A DNA stretch of 64,000 nt from Chroicocephalus ridibundus (lineage: Eukaryota; Chordata; Aves; Charadriiformes; Laridae), in contig NC_086286.1 in assembly GCF_963924245.1 (NCBI RefSeq), positions 43,923,546 to 43,987,545 on the forward strand, written 5' to 3'. The notes beneath the pieces are model-generated. The model ran no database searches. It had not been told where the DNA came from and saw only the letters and a list, made by a program, of their open reading frames with translations. Each line of letters starts with the position of its first letter. Within the stretch, counting starts at the first letter, position 1. Below are positions 1 to 14,330 of the stretch, in pieces. The translations under genes were made by a program, and so were the position numbers.

Positions 1-3000
1 AATTTCTTTTAGCTCATCTTGCCTAACACCAAGCTAGAAACCTGACAGGAAGAACTCTGAGGAAAAACCAAGAACATGACATCTGTTAACCTCATAAAGG
101 AAACAGTTACAATGAAGTTCACTGCTGAAAACTCAGAAAACTCACTTCCGTAACATTACTCACCTTTTAATAGAAAAATCTTTGAAAACCTAAACCAGCC
201 CTGAGAAATACTTTGTCTGCAAATTTGGGATTGCATTATTTTACTTCTGAAGAATACCACTTGTATCTGTCCATTTGATCACAGAAAACCTTTTTTTTTA
301 ATACATATAACTACTTCAGGGAAAATTTTTGTTTTACACCTATAAACAGAAAAAGTAAGTGGTCTTCCAAAAGACACACAGCAAATCATAGTCTGAAACA
401 TAACCCACAAGTTTTGATGATTTCCACTTTCCTCACCATAGCTCATTCCCTTCTTCATTTTGAAATGTATTTAGTTTTCTGTTGAAGAGAGCATGTGCCC
501 GTTATAATTCATAGGCAGCATGTCGTGTCCTTAAAAATGCTTTTGATAATAAGGAATACTTTTGTGCATATGTTCATGGTATGAAAAGTTGATTGCAATT
601 GCCAGGAATGATTTATTCCAAAGAAACATGCTATACAATTAAGAATGATTGTTTATTACTCTGAATGTTATAAAATACTGAAGTATATCTGTTTTTTTCA
701 CCTAAAAATGGATCTCAGCATGGAAAAAACACCATTGCTAAAAAATCCCAACCAAACAGAAGACTGTTCACTCTTTGCAGAATAAAAATAAGGGAGACAA
801 TAATGGATGGAAATTATTCAGGGAGATACACAGATTTTGAGATTATTGTAATTTCCATCAGCATCCTGATTTTAAAGGAAGTTACAGAGGATCCAGCAAA
901 ATTCTGAAAAGGAAGGGAAGAAAAGAAAGAGATACACTGATCAATGTAAACACAGATCACCTGTGGCATCAGAGAGAAGTTCACAAATGAGTGTTTCAGA
1001 ATTTTAAGTAGAAAGAAAATTTCTCATGAATATCTTGTTTGTTTTCAGGAAAACTCAAAAGGAGAAGGCTCTAAGAACTTCTTACTGAGGTTAAATTTTC
1101 TCTGAGACAGTACTGAGTCAGAAGAACCATGTCCATCATATAGACTTCTGATTACATTTCAGGTGTTTGCTCAGACATTCAATTTCTAAAGCATACAAAA
1201 AAAGCTTTAGTGAGAAAGAGACAGTGAGAAGGCTTGAAAAAGGAAATCCAGTTGAATAGAAAAAATGATGAAACTGTTCATCCAGCTGACAGTAGACCAG
1301 CAAAAATAGAAAGAACTGGAGATGAAAGTCGATAAAGTTTAGGCAATGCTGCAGATAGATCTCCAACCTCAATTTTGGCACAGTCACAATTAGAGCATGT
1401 AAAAACAGCTGTAAGAACTGAAGATTAATCAGAAGCAGGTATCTATGGAGATACTCTAGTCAGGTGAAAAGAATAAGTCACTGAACAGAGAGATAATGAC
1501 CTTTCCATAAACATTACCCAGATCTGTTTCAAAGTTAGTAAAATTATACAAAACAAAATTGAAGACAGATAATTCTAATAATCTCATGGACTATCCAAGT
1601 TAAATTGATCAACAATTGAAACATAAATTTGACAGCTTATTTATCAAAGCAATAAGAAAAGAAGATGATTTTACAGCATGAGTGAATATAAGTAAGAGCT
1701 TTTTGCACTATTTCTTGCTGCTTGTTCAACTATTAATGCCAGTACCACATTAAGAAAATGCAGTCACTTAAAGTGACAGCAAAAACCCGGACACATCACA
1801 GCACTGATAAATCTCTTCCCTTCCTTCTGGCCTTCTTCCTTAGGATGGGGAGATTACATAAACCATGGTTCCACATGAGTAACTCCCACACAAGGCATTA
1901 CCAGCATGGCCGCGAGATATAATGTCACTGCTGTTCATCTGCATCAGCACACATGACTGTGCATGAATTCATGCATGAAGAGCGGCAACAAAAGGCGTGC
2001 TTATTTGGAAATTAGGTGACTAGGTGGAGTTGCCTTAGGAATGTTTTGTTAATAGTAACATTGCTGTTGTCCTTATTTATTGAAGAACTTCCCACAGCAG
2101 CCTGACAAATGCCAGGAATCCCTGAAGCCCTCTGAAAACATATTCTTTATGCCAAAATGCTTCTCGACTGTGTCTTCTGGAATCACAGAATACAGATTAT
2201 ATTGAAGCAAACAAAACACATTATGGAGGAGAGGGAGTGTGGAGAGCAGGAGCTTCAAGTGCATTTGGAAACAACTTATAACAACATTATATGAACAACA
2301 CTGGCTTACATTCATAAAAAACCTGTTTCAGTTTGGGTGCTATCAGAATTTGCTTTTACCCACAGATATGCCTTTTTTAAGACTTAGCAGAGGAGGCATT
2401 CTTGCCTGTGTTCCCACAGCCTCCTTCACACAGGTAACAGGCACAGAGGGGCACTTGAGGAATGCACGCTGCCTCTTTTTCCTATCATCTTGCTGCCACA
2501 GCTTTAGCAAACTACTCTGTTATCCTCTCCAGGACCGCAGTCTGGATCGCTTCCCTCTGTTCTGGGTTGCTCTTCTTGTGGCTTTCATTTTTCAACCCAA
2601 TGGCAAAGCCACATAGTTACAGATGGGATTTCCACAGACTCTAAGCAGAATTGGGAACCAAATCCCTCCAGAATTCAGTAGGAGTTCTTGCCAAAGCATT
2701 CTGAAATCCCTTAAAAAGTTTAAATGTGTGTATTTGCATACATAAACACTTTTCTCTCAAGCACTACCTTCCTTCAGGTCGTAAAATTCATAACATAGAA
2801 AAAAGCTTGAACCATCTTTTCTATTCTGGTATAAAGCCTATGTTTTATGAGCATGTAAAAACAGCAACACCCCTCTCGTATTTTTCCTAATACATATACA
2901 CAGACAAATGAAAAGTAAAAGATTTGTCTTACCAACTAAAATGGGAACAGCAGAGGGAGACAGAACACAGATGGGAAACAGGGCAAGACAAATTTGGTAA

Positions 3001-4745
3001 ATTAATATCCTACATGCTCTCAGTACAATAAAGTTCAGGCTCAGGAACACTGTATCCTGCTGGGTTTTTATGAGGAGGCCACTGTGGAAACATGCTTTGA
3101 CTTTGGAAGAAGTGAATCCTCTTCTGCTCTTTTCTGTCTGTAATTAACTGAGAAGAAAACGAATAAAGAAGTCCATGATTTGCTGACACTCCCCCCCAGC
3201 CCCCGAGATAATACCTCCAAATTACTGCTAGTAAAGAATAAGAAAGTGACCTTAAAACAGTGCTCTAAAGAAAATATCTCAACAACTCTCAAGAGAAAAC
3301 AGTAACTTCCTTTTAGTGCTTACAAACTCTCTGTCCCTGCTGATACTTTTTTTAAGTTAAGGAAAATTTGTTTTTGGAAAAAGACAGATAACTTTCCTCA
3401 GTGTTCCAAAACAGTGATGCTGCAAGTCATTGAAACAACTTATGAAAAAACACTTGTGCAAGAAAATCCAAAATCCAACAACTCTTGAGGCAGAAAGAAG
3501 TTGCACTAGCCACAGCGTTCACTATAGGCATAGGCAGGAAGAGTAAGCAACAATTAAAGTTGATTTTCTGTTGAAGTCTTTAGTTTATCTGCCCCCATTT
3601 GCTACACTGTTCAACTGTTTCAGAGGGGCATTGAAGGCTCCGTGGTCTAAGTGAAAAAAATTACAAATTCATACTGAACATCTGAGCCCTCAAAGACAAA
3701 AATCACCAGGCATGAAGCAGAGGTCGAACTGCAGTTCTGCTTGCTGTGTTATTTAATAGAGTAAGTTATCTGCTGAGAGTGCTGTTGTGTGTCTTGTGAT
3801 CCCTGAAGGTGATCCTGCAAAGTACTACAACTCCCTGTAGTTATTAGAAGACTTAGGAACAAATTGATGTCAATGGGATTACTTGTGAGGCTAAGGCACT
3901 AAGGCAAGGAGGATTTAGCTCTAAGCACATTAATGCAACGTGGTGCAGCAGACGGTACTATAATTGGTGCCTTATTGAGGCAGTAATTTGGTGAAGTTCA
4001 AAATTATGAACATTTCAAATCACTTCCTCAAACAGTACCATTAACCTGGTAATATATAAGGTTACTTTCCTTTTCCCAAACATGGAGGAATGCTGTAAAG
4101 AAATCAAACTGGTTTATATGCAATAGTGAGTCTAATTGTATAGTAATGAGTATGCAGGCTCTTTACTGGCTGCTATGCAATGACTGAGAGTGTGTAAAGT
4201 CTCTCTGTCTGCCTCTGTGCTGTGTGCTTGGTGTGCTGACAATAGATCTACCTGACCTCTAATGCAAAGATGAAATAACCCTCAACACTTCTGGAGAACA
4301 GTTTCAGTGGACATTTAGATGGTGTGTGGGTCAGAAGCAGGAAGCAAGAGGTGTAGATCAGAGGTGACTGCCATGAACACCTAGGTCAGAAGAGCTCAAA
4401 ACTAGTCAGCTTCCTCCTATCAGTCTTCAGCCAATCTTAGAATGATGCTCTGACCTTAGTCATAGGGTTTGTAGTAATTTTCAGGTATACAACATTTTGT
4501 TTACATTTTGAAGATCTCCTGTTTCTTCATTCCCCTATAGAAAAATAAGCAATCAGATTACTACAGGTCTGGAAATCTATTTTTAATATAGCTTAAACCC
4601 TAGATCTCTGTTTTCTGGTAGAACAACTCTAGAAATCAGCACAGGCAGAATATAGATCTTGCTCTGTTTCAATCTGCAGCAAATACAGATTATTTAATGC
4701 TTTAACCATCAAATACTTGCCCAGAAACAGAACATCTAGTGGATC

Positions 4746-4814
4746 ATTTCCTTCATGTATGCTGAGAATACATGAGGACAATCCATTCATGAAGGAAATT
4801 TGTGCATTCTCAGA
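4746..4814. repeat. Nested inverted repeats
   Basis: ATTTCCTTCATG (4746-4757) is a perfect inverted match to CATGAAGGAAAT (4788-4799). Inside it CATGTAT pairs with ATACATG, and CTGAGAAT pairs with ATTCTCAG just outside. No known element recognised. Confidence 0.7.
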
Positions 4815-5015
4815 TATACTGGGAAACAAAACATCATTTTGCAAAGATACAACCGTAGCTAGAACAGATAGTTTCCTCAAACAGTCCAGCTGCATGCTGG
4901 TTGTAAACATGCAGGTATGTTATACACCATGTAAGTCTAAGAACTGGAGAAGGACAATGTAGGTATGAGCCAAAAAAAGTAAATTTAAAATTAGTTCTAG
5001 TCCCGTTTACCTTTT

Positions 5016-5374
5016 CACAGAATCACAGAATGGTCGAGGTTGGAAAGGACTTCCGGAAATCATCTTGTCTAACTCCACTGTTCAAGTGGGGCCACCTAGA
5101 CACAGTTGCTGAGAACCACGTCCAAATGGACTTTGAATATCTCCAAGGATGGAGACTCCACAACCTCTCTGGGCAACCAGTGCCAGTGCTCGGTCTACCT
5201 CATAGTAAAAGTTTCCTGATATTCAGACAGAACCTCCCATGTTTCAATTTTCCTTGCCTCTGGTCCTGTCACTGGGCACCACTGATAAAAGCCTGGCTCC
5301 ATCTTCTTTACAGCCTCCATTCTGATATTTATATACATTGCTGAGATCCCCCTTGAGTCTTCTCTTCTGTGGCT
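5016..5374 (-). mobile_element. CR1 LINE 3' fragment
   Basis: Read on the plus strand it starts CACAGAATCACAGAATGG and GGTTGGAAAGGACTTCCGG, the reverse complement of the CR1 3' end. It runs through the usual tail (AATATCTCCAAGGATGGAGA, CAACCTCTCTGGGCAACC) to the GAGATCCCCCTTGAGTCTTC region. It is 5'-truncated and contains no functional ORF. It inserted antisense to plus, that is in the WDR64 sense. Confidence 0.9.
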
Positions 5375-8300
5375 AATTCTGTAGGGTTTACTTGCAGACT
5401 AACCAAGAGACGAAGTAATTTGAATTTGGGAAATGTCCCTGAAAATGGGACCAGAAATTTAACAGAAAATTGGATAAGTTACATGAAAAGTCCAAAGAAG
5501 AATATTCCATGTTCTTATAGGATTATGCAATATAGGAGGAGAATAAAGTTCTTAATATCTGGGAGGAGCAAATAAACCAAAGAGGATAAAAGCACAGCCC
5601 AAGGGAAGGATTAACTTAATCTTTCAGAGCAGTATACGAAAAACGTATGTGATATAGATGTGGCCACATAATTTCTGTGAAGGACGACTGGAGCAGATTT
5701 CCCAAATGCCTCTTTTTCAAATTATCTAGATTAAATTTAATATTGTTGATATACAGTACATTTCAGTAACAGCCACGATTAGCAATGCTTTGACATAAAT
5801 TAAACAATGTGCTTCCAGCTCAGCTGCTCTCATTTTTCAGGAAGACAAATGACTATTATAAATATATCCTTAAAACAATGTCATGTGCTTTCAAAATAGG
5901 TTAGATAAATGTCCACACTAACCTCCACAGGCATTGATACAATCACCTGCTCAGTTCCAGACAGGCAAAAGACATTTATGAATTCACACTGGGATATCAT
6001 ACAGCCTGTTTGCCATTAAGCAGACGTAGAGAGAGGACTGGAGACTGATAGAATTAAGGTTTGAGTAAATTTTCAAAGTTCAGAAAAAAATGTAAATTAA
6101 TAACATATCATATCTTCCCTGAAACCCTAAAAGTTGCCTTTGGGTTCTGTAAGAATAAAAATAACATATCTATAACAGAGTTAATTTAGTATGGGCAAAT
6201 TTCAGCAAGGAGATGTTTATGTTCTTGCATATAGTTGGCTGCATCAGATTTTGAAGAAATTATGAATGTAATGAAATTCTGCCATGCCCTGGAATAGAGA
6301 TGCAAAAAATCACTCTGTTTATTGCACTACTCTTCTACCATATATAAATGTGTGCATTCCTCTTTTAGTATTAGCTGCCAAAAATGAAATTTCCTTTATA
6401 GAGAAAAACACCAAAGAATATTCCCTCTGCTGATTTAAAACAAAGGTTTTGTGTTTTTTACAAATGATCCTGTACAGTGGTGTAAAGGCTGGGAATATAT
6501 TCCTTACCGTAGCCCCACTGATTGTTAAACAAAACTGAGATTGTTTTTATGCATGGAAGCCTGTAGGGTCAAATCTTGCTCACCTGACTCAAGTGGACTA
6601 AGTCAATTAAACCCACCACTGGAGGCATTCTAGTAAAATCAACGGAAGAACTGGTGTAGCAAATTTTGTCTTGCTGACTTCCGTTGACAACTCAAGCAGG
6701 CAAGACGTAAAGTTTCAGCTTCCACTGTTTTAGTTGTGAATCCCCACTCCACACTAAGTGAGAGACAGCGTTTGCCACTGCTTCACAGCCTTTCAGTACG
6801 AGGGCTATGCAATCTGATCTGGTCTCTGCCATTGGCCGTAATCTTCTTGTTTCCACAGAGCATTATGAGTATAAGATCATCTTTCAGATAATGAACTGCT
6901 TCCTGCCACATCTCCAGGTTTACTATTCCCTGTCCCTATCAGTGTTGTTTTTCCTCAGTGCTTCCTGAATGCATTCAGAGAGTTCTGTAATATGAACAAC
7001 TGAAGTAACAAATGGTTCAGGCTGCAGGATGAGAATAAGAATGGGCAAACTAACTACAGAGAGGAAGGGGCTATGAAGGGCTGAGTGACATGGAGGAGAG
7101 GAAAAAATAAACATAGCATAGATTTCCTGTTTAGCATTCTTCTATATAAGGCTGGGGTGTCAGGTCAGTTTTCCATTATTTTTCTACCCCTCAGATTGCT
7201 TTCATATTACCATACGCTCTGTAGAACTTATTCTTCAGCTGATTGGGTCCACTTTAAAAAAAGATTAGCAATTTTTATTAAATTACAGTATTGGTATTTG
7301 TCAAAAAATGCTGCAGTGCCAGTGTAGTAACCAGGCAGATCAAGTCCACTTTATACAGGACAGTCTTGCCTTGCCTGGGTTGAAACATCCAACTCATGTC
7401 ATGGTTGATTCTACTTAGTGTATCCCAACGCATCCAAGGGTTAGCTGTAGTTCCAAGTCCAAAGATAGCAATTTTTTTAAGGATTTATACATTCTACCAG
7501 CATTTCTCTCCAACAAAAAAGATATTGCTGCAGTACTTGAATAAGCCATATTGTTTACTTCATACTCCCTGAGACCTGAGAGAAAAGGTGTAAAATAGTT
7601 GTAACAGTGGGAAATACCTCACTCATTCCTCTTTTTATAACTCCCAAATGATACATATCAATGAAATTACAGACATAAATCAAAAGAATAGGCTGTTGCA
7701 GCCACTTTGGAACAAAATGTTTCCTGAAAATTAGGTTAGCGGCTTCTGCAGAAGAATTCAAATCACATATGTATATACATTTGTATTTGCAGTTAAATAC
7801 CAACACTTTCACTTTCATGCCAATAACCTAATCTATGACTCCAACCTGCTGACACTTCAGCAAACAGTCCATGTATTATGTGAAAGTCTGAGTCTGTATT
7901 TTGGTGGAATGACACAAAGGACAAATTTAACAGTATTTCCTTTGGAAATATTTTCAACCAAAACATTATTCAAGACAGACACACTGTAAGTGTAGTTGTG
8001 ATGAATGTGGTTCCTGTTGGTCTGTGGTAAATAATTTAACATAGTGAATAGTTTCAGTTTGTGGGAAATCTCAACAGAAGATTTGGAACATGTTCCTATG
8101 ATTAGGAACAAATAGATCACATCGATATTTCAGATCTCCTAGTAAATTCACTTAACAGAACAGCTGAAGAAAAAGACATGGCTGTGGACTACAACTGTAA
8201 TTGCACCTATACATACTGTTACCTTCAAGGTCTTCACTACCTAGAAGATCAGGAACAAATTTATTGCCAGAAATATTATATTCTGAAGCAAATCCAGCAG

Positions 8301-10679
8301 CCCAGAATTATGACAATCCCTGCCTGTGCTCTCCCCTCTTCCTCAGTATCACTACAATGGAAATACTAATTCATATGACTAAAGGAAATACGGAAATTAT
8401 TTATAAACCTATGTCTCTACCTAATTTGTAAATATTCTTATGTTATAAAACCAAGAAAGTTTAAGTTTTTTGATAACAGAATTGGATACATCATTTTTGA
8501 ATAGCCGTCTGACAGCAGTTTACTAGTAAATTGGTCTATCAAGAAATCCTTATAATATTGGAGGAAAGTGCTCATGTGCCGGATTAGTTCAAAGAATCTT
8601 CATTTTCTTAAATGGAGCTGTTATTTGAGTTCAAATTCTAAAATAGTTTCTTATTTGTTGTCATGAGTTTGTCTTGTTATTACTGGCTCAGGGCAATCTG
8701 TTTTCAGTTAAATTAAATATCACAGAAGGTTTCTTCACTGTTTTCCAGAAAGCAGTATTGCACACTGGCCAAATGCCCCAACGTAAAAGTCTGCTCAAAA
8801 CAATTCACAGGAATTCCAGGTTTCAGTGCAGTGTGTCCTGGGCTTGTCTGCCATCAAATACAGTACTGATTCTTGACGCCCCAGTGAATGTGCTCTCTCT
8901 GCAGATCTATTGAGGTCTACCACAAAGAAAACCAAAGTGCTGCGAGACAGCACTACTCAGACAGCAGATGTCTTCCATGCTGACAATCAGAACTGATCTA
9001 GGGAAGAATAAGGAAAACCTTTGATATTGTTTTTCTTTCACTGGATGTATTTGACTGATGCTTGTTTTACGTCACCTCATGATTCTAGAAAGATGTGAGA
9101 ACTAATGACTAATTCAGCACGGGAGGTGACTGTTTTTCTCCTTGCAAGCCAAGAAGTCATGCACGTATGTTTCAGATTTTGGCACCAACTCTCCATTTAG
9201 AAGAGACTGTAGAAAGATCCAGATTTACGTCCAGCTGCCTATGTATTAGATTGCATAACACCACTTTGACTGGTTAAGAATGAAGGAGGGCCAAAGTGAT
9301 CTTGTTTCTTGTTTCTTGAAGAATATCTATATGAAGATCATCCAGATTACTGTAGTTTTGTTATAGTAGAGCTGTACTGCTGATTTTTATACTTAGTTTA
9401 CAGCACTAGATAAATAATGAGTATTTTCTGTAAGATTACCTTATGTACAGGGGGACTGACAGAAGCAAGACTAATTGATTTCAAATGCCTGAGCCTCAGA
9501 TTGTTTTTTGTTATACCACAGGCAGTGCTGAGAGCACAATGTTTATAGCTAACCTTGACCACAGTACTCAGGTCAAGTGCCACGATGGTACAAGTAGATT
9601 TTACCATTACATCTGACCTATAGAGTACATTGAAACAATAGAGTGCTGCAATTTGTCCCAGAGTCCTTGCTCCCTGATAATCTGTATGGGAACCTGGACA
9701 AACAGTGCTGCTAATCTCTAGCCTAGGTTCAACTCAGTGGAGGTAACTGTGCTGGGACATAAGGTGCAAGAGAATGGTGTGCACATTGGTCCTTATGCTA
9801 ATGTTAAGCGTGGATGCAGCCAAATTTGGCACCAGGATGAGAAAGCTGGGCAGAATTCTTCACATTCACAGTTTAGACACAGCCAGAAATTATGAGCTCT
9901 CATAATGAAGACTGTGGTGCACAAGAATTTGATTTAAAGAAAATAATCCACATAGTACTTGCTTTTTACTTTTCAGCAAAGTAATGTCAACACACAGTGT
10001 AGCAAGGCCAATGTTAAAACAATTGCCAGTCAAATTTTCCAGTTCATTCAGGAGGTGGATTGTGCATTTATCATAATGAATAAAGGCTAAACTGCACTCT
10101 GCTGAATGAATGCAACTCATGCAGTTTCTGCAGTATTTTTAAACCTTGTGTATGTGATTACTAATTTACGGAATTAAAGACTTTCAGCTTGTGTATCCTT
10201 TAGTGGGATTGAACATGGGTTCACTGCACATAGAGATTATTCTTCTACTTAGAAAGGTGGTGTTTTTAAGTAGACTGTCCGAGACAGTAATCTTCTTTAT
10301 ACTTGAGATCTGCATTTATAAGGGCTGCCTAAATCTATGTTATAACCCCCAACCCTTTCAGAGTTCTGCTCCACCCTTTTCCTCCCTCCCTCCCTTCCCT
10401 AGCACATATACATGAGACTTCTCTGCAGACACAAGTGACCTGCTGAGTAATCTGTACTTTTGGAATCATCTAACTCACAAAGTTAAGCCATGTGTTAGAA
10501 GAGGTCAACTGAAATCCATTCAGACCATCCAGAAACAGAGAAAAAGCAAGCAGAACAGTCCTCTAAAATAAAGCACGTGCATCTTAAAAATAACTTGAAT
10601 AAAACAAGCATTGTGTACCTCTAATTGATCCTTGGCATATTCAACATTGGGACTTCCAGATAATCAGGCTGGGTTTTTT

Positions 10680-11240
10680 TTTAATATTATTTAAATACTT
10701 TTCCTAATATCCAATCTAAACCTCCCCTGGTGTAACTTGAGGCCATTTCTTCTTGTCATATCACTTGTTACTTGGGAGAAGAGACCGACCTCCACCTCAC
10801 TACAACCTCCTTTCAGGTAGTTGCAGAGAGTGATAAGGTCTCCCCTCAGCCTCCTTTTCTCCAGACTAAACAACCCCAGTTCCCTCAGCCGCTCCTCATA
10901 AGGCTTGTGCTCTAGATCCTTCACCCGCTTCGTTGTCCTTCTATGGACATGCTCCAGCATCTCAATGTCTTTCTTGTAGTGAGAAGCCCAAAACTGAACA
11001 CAGTATTCGAGGTGGGGCCTCACCAGTGCCAATGGTGGGATAATCACTTCCCTGGTTCTGCTGGCCACACTATTTCTGATACAAGCCAGGATGCTATTGG
11101 CCTTCTTGGACACCTGAGCACACTGCTGGCTCGCATTCAGCTGGCTGTCTACCAACACCCCCAGGTCCTTTCCCACCAGGCAGCCTTCCAGACACTCTTC
11201 CCCAAGCTTTTAGCATTGCATAGGGTTGTTGTGATCCAAC
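10680..11240 (-). mobile_element. CR1 LINE fragment with ORF2 C-terminal remnant
   Basis: The minus-strand frame 10691-11176 encodes the C-terminal part of CR1 ORF2: KDLGVLVDSQLN, RPHLEYCVQFW, KRVKDLEHKPYEERLRELGL, then EKRRLRGDLITL. These are the standard CR1 motifs downstream of the reverse transcriptase core. The frame is open over about 160 codons, so the copy is fairly young. The last part of the 3'UTR and the ATTCTATG tail are missing (it stops near 10680 in a poly(T)-rich patch), and the 5' end is truncated near 11240. Confidence 0.93.
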
Positions 11241-13276
11241 AATCAATTCACAGGAATATACCCTATTCCCACTGTCCAGCTCTTCCCATTGTCTAATCTA
11301 TGGGCCATAACAAAGGCAAGGACATTTAACATATTACCCTAATATCAAAACATTTTAAGAATTAATTTTAACAGATATAATCTATCTCTTTAGCAATTAA
11401 GGTCTCTGCTTGGAGCAGAAAAGATGGGGGATGCCCACAGGATTCATTGAGCCCACAGTGCTGAACATCATCAGCATGTGTCTACTTATATGAGAAGTGA
11501 TTGAGGTAGAGAAGGACAGATAGAAAATAGTTTCTTAATTCTGACATGCATATTATTTCACAAAATACAGTAATGTCTCATGCCAGGGCCAGGTTTCATG
11601 AGTACAAAGTACAAATGTAGTGAAAGTTTAATAAATCATTTGTGTATCATCTATTTCTCAAGTCCTTTAAAGAACAGCTAAAAATAGCGAGTTTATCTAC
11701 TGCAACATGTAAGATTTTTTTGTATTCTTCTTGTGTGATATATAAAAATTTCTTGTCTTTCTTTAACTTCCCCTGTTTCTCTGATAGAATCTATGATTGT
11801 CCACCTGTGAAACCATAACTTTCTCATTACAGTCACTTATGTCAGAAAATTACTATCTATGCCTGGTGAGAATTAAGAAACTAAACTTGACTGGGAAGAT
11901 GATGCTGTTGTCATTCACATCTCAGTTCCTGAAGGAAATAGAAACAAACAATACACAGAATATACAGAAATTTACTGCATTTCTGACAGAAGCCTTGTCA
12001 GTATAAAGAATACCCCAGTCTCTGAATACACATCTACCTAAAGAACATAGTGTGTAATTTGCCAACGACAGGAGAAATACTACAATCTTTTTTCAGGTTC
12101 CGTCACCAGAGGAAAATATTTACCTAGTGCATTAGACTTAGGCTTACCTTTGGAATGCTGTTTTGAAGCTTTATAATTTATATAGAGTAAAAATATCTGT
12201 ACAGTAAATCAAGAAAATTTTCAATATAGTTCAAGAATTATAGCCATAAAGTATAAAATCAGTCTGAGCCTTCAAATGTGCTAATATAACAATTACAAGT
12301 CTTCATTAAAAAAAAAAGTATTCCCTACTTTTGACCTTGTTCTGTATTTTTATCTGAAAAATGGCACGATAACAAAGCTTTTATTTTAATATGAATATCT
12401 AACATGGTTTAGATTAAATTTTATTATGGGAATGTCCAGAAAAAATATTAATTTACTTTTCCTAAGCTTTTCCTTAGTCCTGCTATTCTGTCAACAGGCT
12501 AATGCAAAATTTGTTGAATATAAAAAGATTTTGTTTCCCTTGGTTACAACAGTTCCATGAGATCATTGATATCTCTCTAACTTATTTTCAGAGAAGATAT
12601 ATAGAGTGTCCACTGTTTTGCTTCAGTGGCCTCCTATATCACAGTCACTGAAAGATGAAAACAAAATAGAGAAAACTATTTTGATTTTTCTTTTGCTAGG
12701 CAGGTTGCAAAGCAAGTTGGTCTTTGTTTCTTAGGTGGAAACAAATTATGTGTTTAACATAATGTTAAAAGTTCCCTGTGAAGTTGCGTACTTTTGTGTA
12801 ATTCCTGGTTCTTGTCTGTACAAACACAAATGTGCTTTAACTGGGTTGGAAGCAATCCTGTTGCAGCTGACCATCCCCCGCTATTGTGTATACCATGTAT
12901 TATTTGAAGATTGTAATTTCTTTGAGGCACAGAGTGATCATCACTTTATTTGTAAAGTCCTTTATAGACTTCTCTGTAAGGGATCCCTTCTTTTTTGATA
13001 CAGTTTTCAACTATGATCACAAGATTTACCTGACTTAGGAAAGTCTAGGAATTTATCTCTATTTCTTATTATTTTTTGAGAAGTGTAATTTCTGCCTTAT
13101 AACTCACGGTGCCATTTAAAGACACAAAGCTTTTCATTAAAACATACTTTCATGTATTCATTTTCATGTACAAGTGATCTTACTGATGTCATTGGCACAA
13201 CTCAGATGATACATTTAGTTAAGATCAGGTGTCAACATACTTGGAGACTTGTCAAATAGGTTTTCCTTCCCTCTAA

Positions 13277-13350
13277 GTCACCATATTGAATCACAGAAAG
13301 GCCCAGAAGGGACCTTAAGAGATCTTCTAGTCATTTGCTGCCCCGGGGCC
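13277..13350 (-). mobile_element. Old CR1 3'-end remnant
   Basis: AATCACAGAAAGGCCCAGAA followed by GGGACCTTAAGAGATCTTCT is a diverged reverse complement of a CR1 3' end. Short and degraded. Confidence 0.6.
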
Positions 13351-13894
13351 TTCATTCTTAGTTGGTTTTCTATAAATACCTTCATGTACATTAATTCCCC
13401 TAAAGCCATGTTTTATGTCTTATTCCATTTTTCCTACATGTATAGCTTGCAGCCTTGTCTGTCAAAACCCTCCTTAATTCAGCAGTAACGTATGCCTCTA
13501 GCAAATGTACAGAGTTACATCCAGAACACACAGGTACAGATTTATAGGAGTGAGGAACGGGGAATGGTTATGGCTCCAGGATTATGGGAGATTTCTGATG
13601 ACTTATTTTCAGCTAGTAGTACTTTTGGAACAGTATGGGTTATTTTAAGAATAGGATTAAAGACATGGAAATGTGGTATTTACTAGCACCTCAATGAGCA
13701 GTGGTAAGCAATTATGGCAGAGGAGTAGCACAAACAGAATAAATAGATCAGTAACATTTCGTACATAACCCATCGAAAAAATGGAAATCTTTGAGATAGA
13801 CGGATATCTCAGTAGACTAACTATATCAGGTCCTTATTGCTTTATAGGAGTTATTTTCCACAGATCGTGCCTTCAATTTTTATGATCATTCTGA

Positions 13895-14330
13895 ACTCTA
13901 ATACTTCTGCCCAGGGCCTGCAGCCTTAACCAGTTTGGGGCAACTGGTTAATTTAGCATTTATGCTCTCTATTCCATCATTGCAAATGTTAATGAAAACA
14001 TTGAATACTGATAGATATTGAAAATATTGCACAGGACTACTCTTGAAAGCTCTCCATAGCCATTCATAACTACTTCTTCGGTAGCTTCTCATTTATTTTT
14101 GCACATATTTTTAGAATTTCTTATTCTCTCCTGAACGGTCTAATTTTGACAAATGAGATAAACCACTGGTGCCATGATTCCATCAATAACTTAAAGGAAT
14201 CTCATCCATTTCCAGCAGAATCTTGCAATATTTGATTGATGAAGTTTTATTATTGATTTTATTAGTATACCTGTTCATGGACAATGTTTTGTATCAGTAA
14301 GCCTTGTAAAAGACACTGTTCAGAAATAGG
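13895..14330 (-). mobile_element. Possible ancient CR1/L3-type LINE remnant
   Basis: The stretch around 13975-14060 (CAAATGTTAATGAAAACATT, then a TTGAATACTG and ATTGCACAGGACTACTCTTG pattern) resembles the reverse-transcriptase region of CR1-like LINEs read in reverse. Heavily decayed; the boundaries are guesses. Confidence 0.35.

Noticed and set aside
2239..2616. 125-codon plus-strand ORF
   Set aside because: No recognisable domain or splice structure, and antisense to the inferred WDR64 intron; consistent with chance.
10943..11296. 117-codon plus-strand ORF
   Set aside because: It is the antisense shadow of the CR1 ORF2 remnant on the minus strand.
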